DNA of 16,926 nucleotides from an uncultured Roseburia sp. (lineage in GTDB: Bacteria > Bacillota_A > Clostridia > Lachnospirales > Lachnospiraceae), in assembly GCA_900753715.1 (NCBI GenBank), contig CAAEAE010000062.1:1-16926 (forward strand). The letters run 5' to 3'. The notes beneath the pieces were generated by a model, which did no database searches, was not told the DNA's origin, and saw nothing but the letters and a program-made list of their open reading frames with translations. Both the position numbers and the translations under genes were made by a program. The stretch's first letter is position 1; the number at the start of each line of letters is the position of its first letter. Of this stretch, positions 15,924 through 16,926 are shown in pieces.

Positions 15924-16691
15924 CTATTTTATCGCAATGATTTCAAACATCGGTGTCGCAGAAAAATTAACCTGTTCTTCCTTCGACCAGACCTTTTTCC
16001 AGACCACCGCATCACACAAAATTTCTCTTGTTCCAAGCTGTTTCAGGACCTGCTCATCCCACTGCGGTCTCATGATTCCGGAAAGCGGCGCCTTGCGCGC
16101 AATCGCCTCCATCGCATCAATGTCTGTTCCCTCATATTCATCCTTGACACCAAGCTCTGCGGTATGAAGCCTGTCCTTTTCGTAGGCATCCCGCTTTGCA
16201 TCATCATAGAGGTAGCCATACCAGTTTGCATCATAGACAAGCAGCGTACCGCCTTCTACAAGCACCCGAAGCCACTCGCGGTATGCTTTTTCCGGTTCCG
16301 GCAGATTCCACGTCAGATTCCGCGACACGACAACGTCAAATGACGCATCTGAAAATGCAAGCTCTGATGCATCCATTTCCAGAAAGCACGGATGCTGTCC
16401 ATATTCTTTGGCATTTTTCCCTGCCTGCTCTAACATATGTGCAGTATAGTCAACCGCTGTCACCGCATAGCCCAGCTCCGATAAAATAATTGCAAAAAAT
16501 CCCGGTCCGCATCCCACCTCAAGTACACGGATTTCTTCCCTGCTTTTGCCCGGATGCTGCGCGCGAATCTGCGCATCCAGATGCGCCTGCCATCTTTTAT
16601 GCTGTGCAGTATGAAGCTCCGTCTGATTCACGAGGGAATACCCCTCGGCACGGTTCTCCCAGTAACATTGATTTTCTGTTCTGTAATCCAT
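15924..16691 (-). CDS. Class I SAM-dependent methyltransferase
   Basis: A 255-residue Rossmann-fold methyltransferase. Motif I is VLEVGCGPGFFA (56-67), followed by the acidic end of strand 2 in TAVDYTAHML. DASELAFSDASFDVVVSRN and the short NLTWNLPEPEKAYREW fill the motif II-III region of UbiE/SmtA-like enzymes. The methyl acceptor is unknown; relatives act on small molecules. The start has AAGGA 10 nt upstream, and a good promoter lies at 16726-16754. It could be the first gene of the run ending in the AraC regulator, but the 65-nt gap to the HAD gene leaves this uncertain. No signal peptide or membrane segment is present. Confidence 0.9.
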   Translation of the reverse strand: MDYRTENQCYWENRAEGYSLVNQTELHTAQHKRWQAHLDAQIRAQHPGKSREEIRVLEVGCGPGFFAIILSELGYAVTAVDYTAHMLEQAGKNAKEYGQHPCFLEMDASELAFSDASFDVVVSRNLTWNLPEPEKAYREWLRVLVEGGTLLVYDANWYGYLYDDAKRDAYEKDRLHTAELGVKDEYEGTDIDAMEAIARKAPLSGIMRPQWDEQVLKQLGTREILCDAVVWKKVWSKEEQVNFSATPMFEIIAIK

Positions 16692-16725
16692 AGGTACGAT
16701 TTCCTTTCCATCGGAATTCGATAAT

Positions 16726-16754
16726 ATTATATCGTTTCTGGCAAATCTTTACAA
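16726..16754 (-). promoter_or_regulatory. Promoter of the methyltransferase gene
   Basis: On the minus strand TTGTAA (16754-16749) and a perfect TATAAT (16731-16726) are exactly 17 bp apart. The -10 lies inside an inverted repeat with arms CGATA and TATCG (16719-16734), which could be an operator or chance in AT-rich DNA. Transcription should start near 16719. Confidence 0.6.
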
Positions 16755-16785
16755 CTATCCGCGCGAGGTGCGCATATTGCCCGGA

Positions 16786-16824
16786 GTTTTTTGCTTTATA
16801 AGATTTTCCTATAAAGCAAAAAAC
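16786..16824. repeat. Perfect 15-bp inverted repeat overlapping the tRNA terminator
   Basis: The arms 16786-16800 and 16810-16824 are perfectly complementary around a 9-nt loop. On the minus strand the first arm is the T tract of the tRNA terminator, followed by GCTTTATA. The second arm ends in a run of A, so this hairpin has no T tract after it in either direction and is not a standard terminator on its own. Confidence 0.8.
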
Positions 16825-16847
16825 CCCAGCAGATTTCTCTACTGAGG
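16818..16847 (-). terminator. Intrinsic terminator of the tRNA-Gln transcript
   Basis: A 10-bp stem pairs 16838-16847 with 16824-16833, closed by a GAAA tetraloop on the minus strand, and is followed immediately by six T. It lies 9 nt after the tRNA discriminator base. This is a textbook Rho-independent terminator, with three G-U pairs in the stem. Confidence 0.85.
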
Positions 16848-16856
16848 TCTCATTAG

Positions 16857-16926
16857 CAGGGCTACAAGGATTCGAACCTTGAAATGACGGAGTCAGAGTC
16901 CGTTGCCTTACCGTTTGGCGATAGCC
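16857..16926 (-). tRNA. tRNA-Gln (anticodon CTG), 5' end cut by window edge
   Basis: Read on the minus strand, the visible part starts at tRNA position 3. The acceptor strand GGCTA pairs with TAGCC near the 3' end. The D arm is GCC-AAACGGTAA-GGC, the anticodon arm ACGGA-CTCTGAC-TCCGT gives anticodon CTG at 34-36, and the T arm is CAAGG-TTCGAAT-CCTTG. The discriminator base is G at 16857, and CCA is not encoded (CTA follows). About two 5' bases lie outside the window. It decodes CAG. A tandem tRNA cluster upstream is common in Clostridia but cannot be seen here. Confidence 0.93.

Noticed and set aside
1..16926. A defence system, mobile element or CRISPR array
   Set aside because: No nuclease, helicase, reverse transcriptase, transposase or integrase motifs, no spaced direct repeats and no insertion-type terminal repeats were seen; every long frame is explained by ordinary families.

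Overview
The window looks like a chromosomal segment of a Clostridia-class Firmicute, most likely a Lachnospiraceae-type gut anaerobe. The basis is moderate GC, strong AGGAGG-type ribosome binding sites, a fused FeoA-FeoB, a DUF4234/DUF2752 membrane pair, a GH113-like glycosidase, a phosphoketolase, and PAS and AraC proteins of the kind seen in that family. The genus cannot be fixed from sequence reading alone. No transposase, integrase, phage gene, plasmid gene or CRISPR array is visible. The content reads as ordinary metabolic and regulatory chromosome.

Layout. (1) 1-4420, minus strand: feoAB fusion, then a LysR regulator, then a PAS-domain sensor cut off by the left edge. Gaps are 15 and 29 nt, so this is probably one transcript from an extended -10 promoter at about 4392-4420. 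(2) 4422-5306, minus strand: a DUF4234 gene followed after 1 nt by a DUF2752 gene, with their own promoter and a 19-bp hairpin terminator that abuts the feo promoter. (3) 5331-7303, minus strand: a GH113-like glycosidase overlapping an EamA/DMT transporter by 16 nt. The promoter has a dyad inside an unusually long spacer. (4) 7342-10470, plus strand: a gamma-class carbonic anhydrase-like protein and the phosphoketolase Xfp. They are divergent from region 3 and end at a hairpin shared with the convergent region 5. (5) 10477-16754, minus strand: methyltransferase, HAD phosphatase, an HD-PHP fusion protein, a histidine phosphatase, an intracellular alpha-amylase and an AraC regulator. The last five are spaced like one operon. 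(6) 16786-16926, minus strand: tRNA-Gln(CUG), missing about two 5' bases at the window edge, with its terminator and an overlapping perfect hairpin.

How the genes work together. The carbohydrate theme is clear: an intracellular GH13_5 alpha-amylase beside an AraC regulator, a GH113-like glycosidase, and a phosphoketolase that makes acetyl phosphate from xylulose-5-P or fructose-6-P. Three unrelated phosphatase or phosphoesterase folds sit upstream of the amylase. Iron uptake by FeoB is linked to a LysR regulator and a PAS sensor. I found no convincing wholly new system. The parts most worth a second look are the HD-PHP fusion and its operon, the feoAB-lysR-PAS run, the DUF4234/DUF2752 pair, and the long-spacer dyad promoter ahead of the glycosidase.
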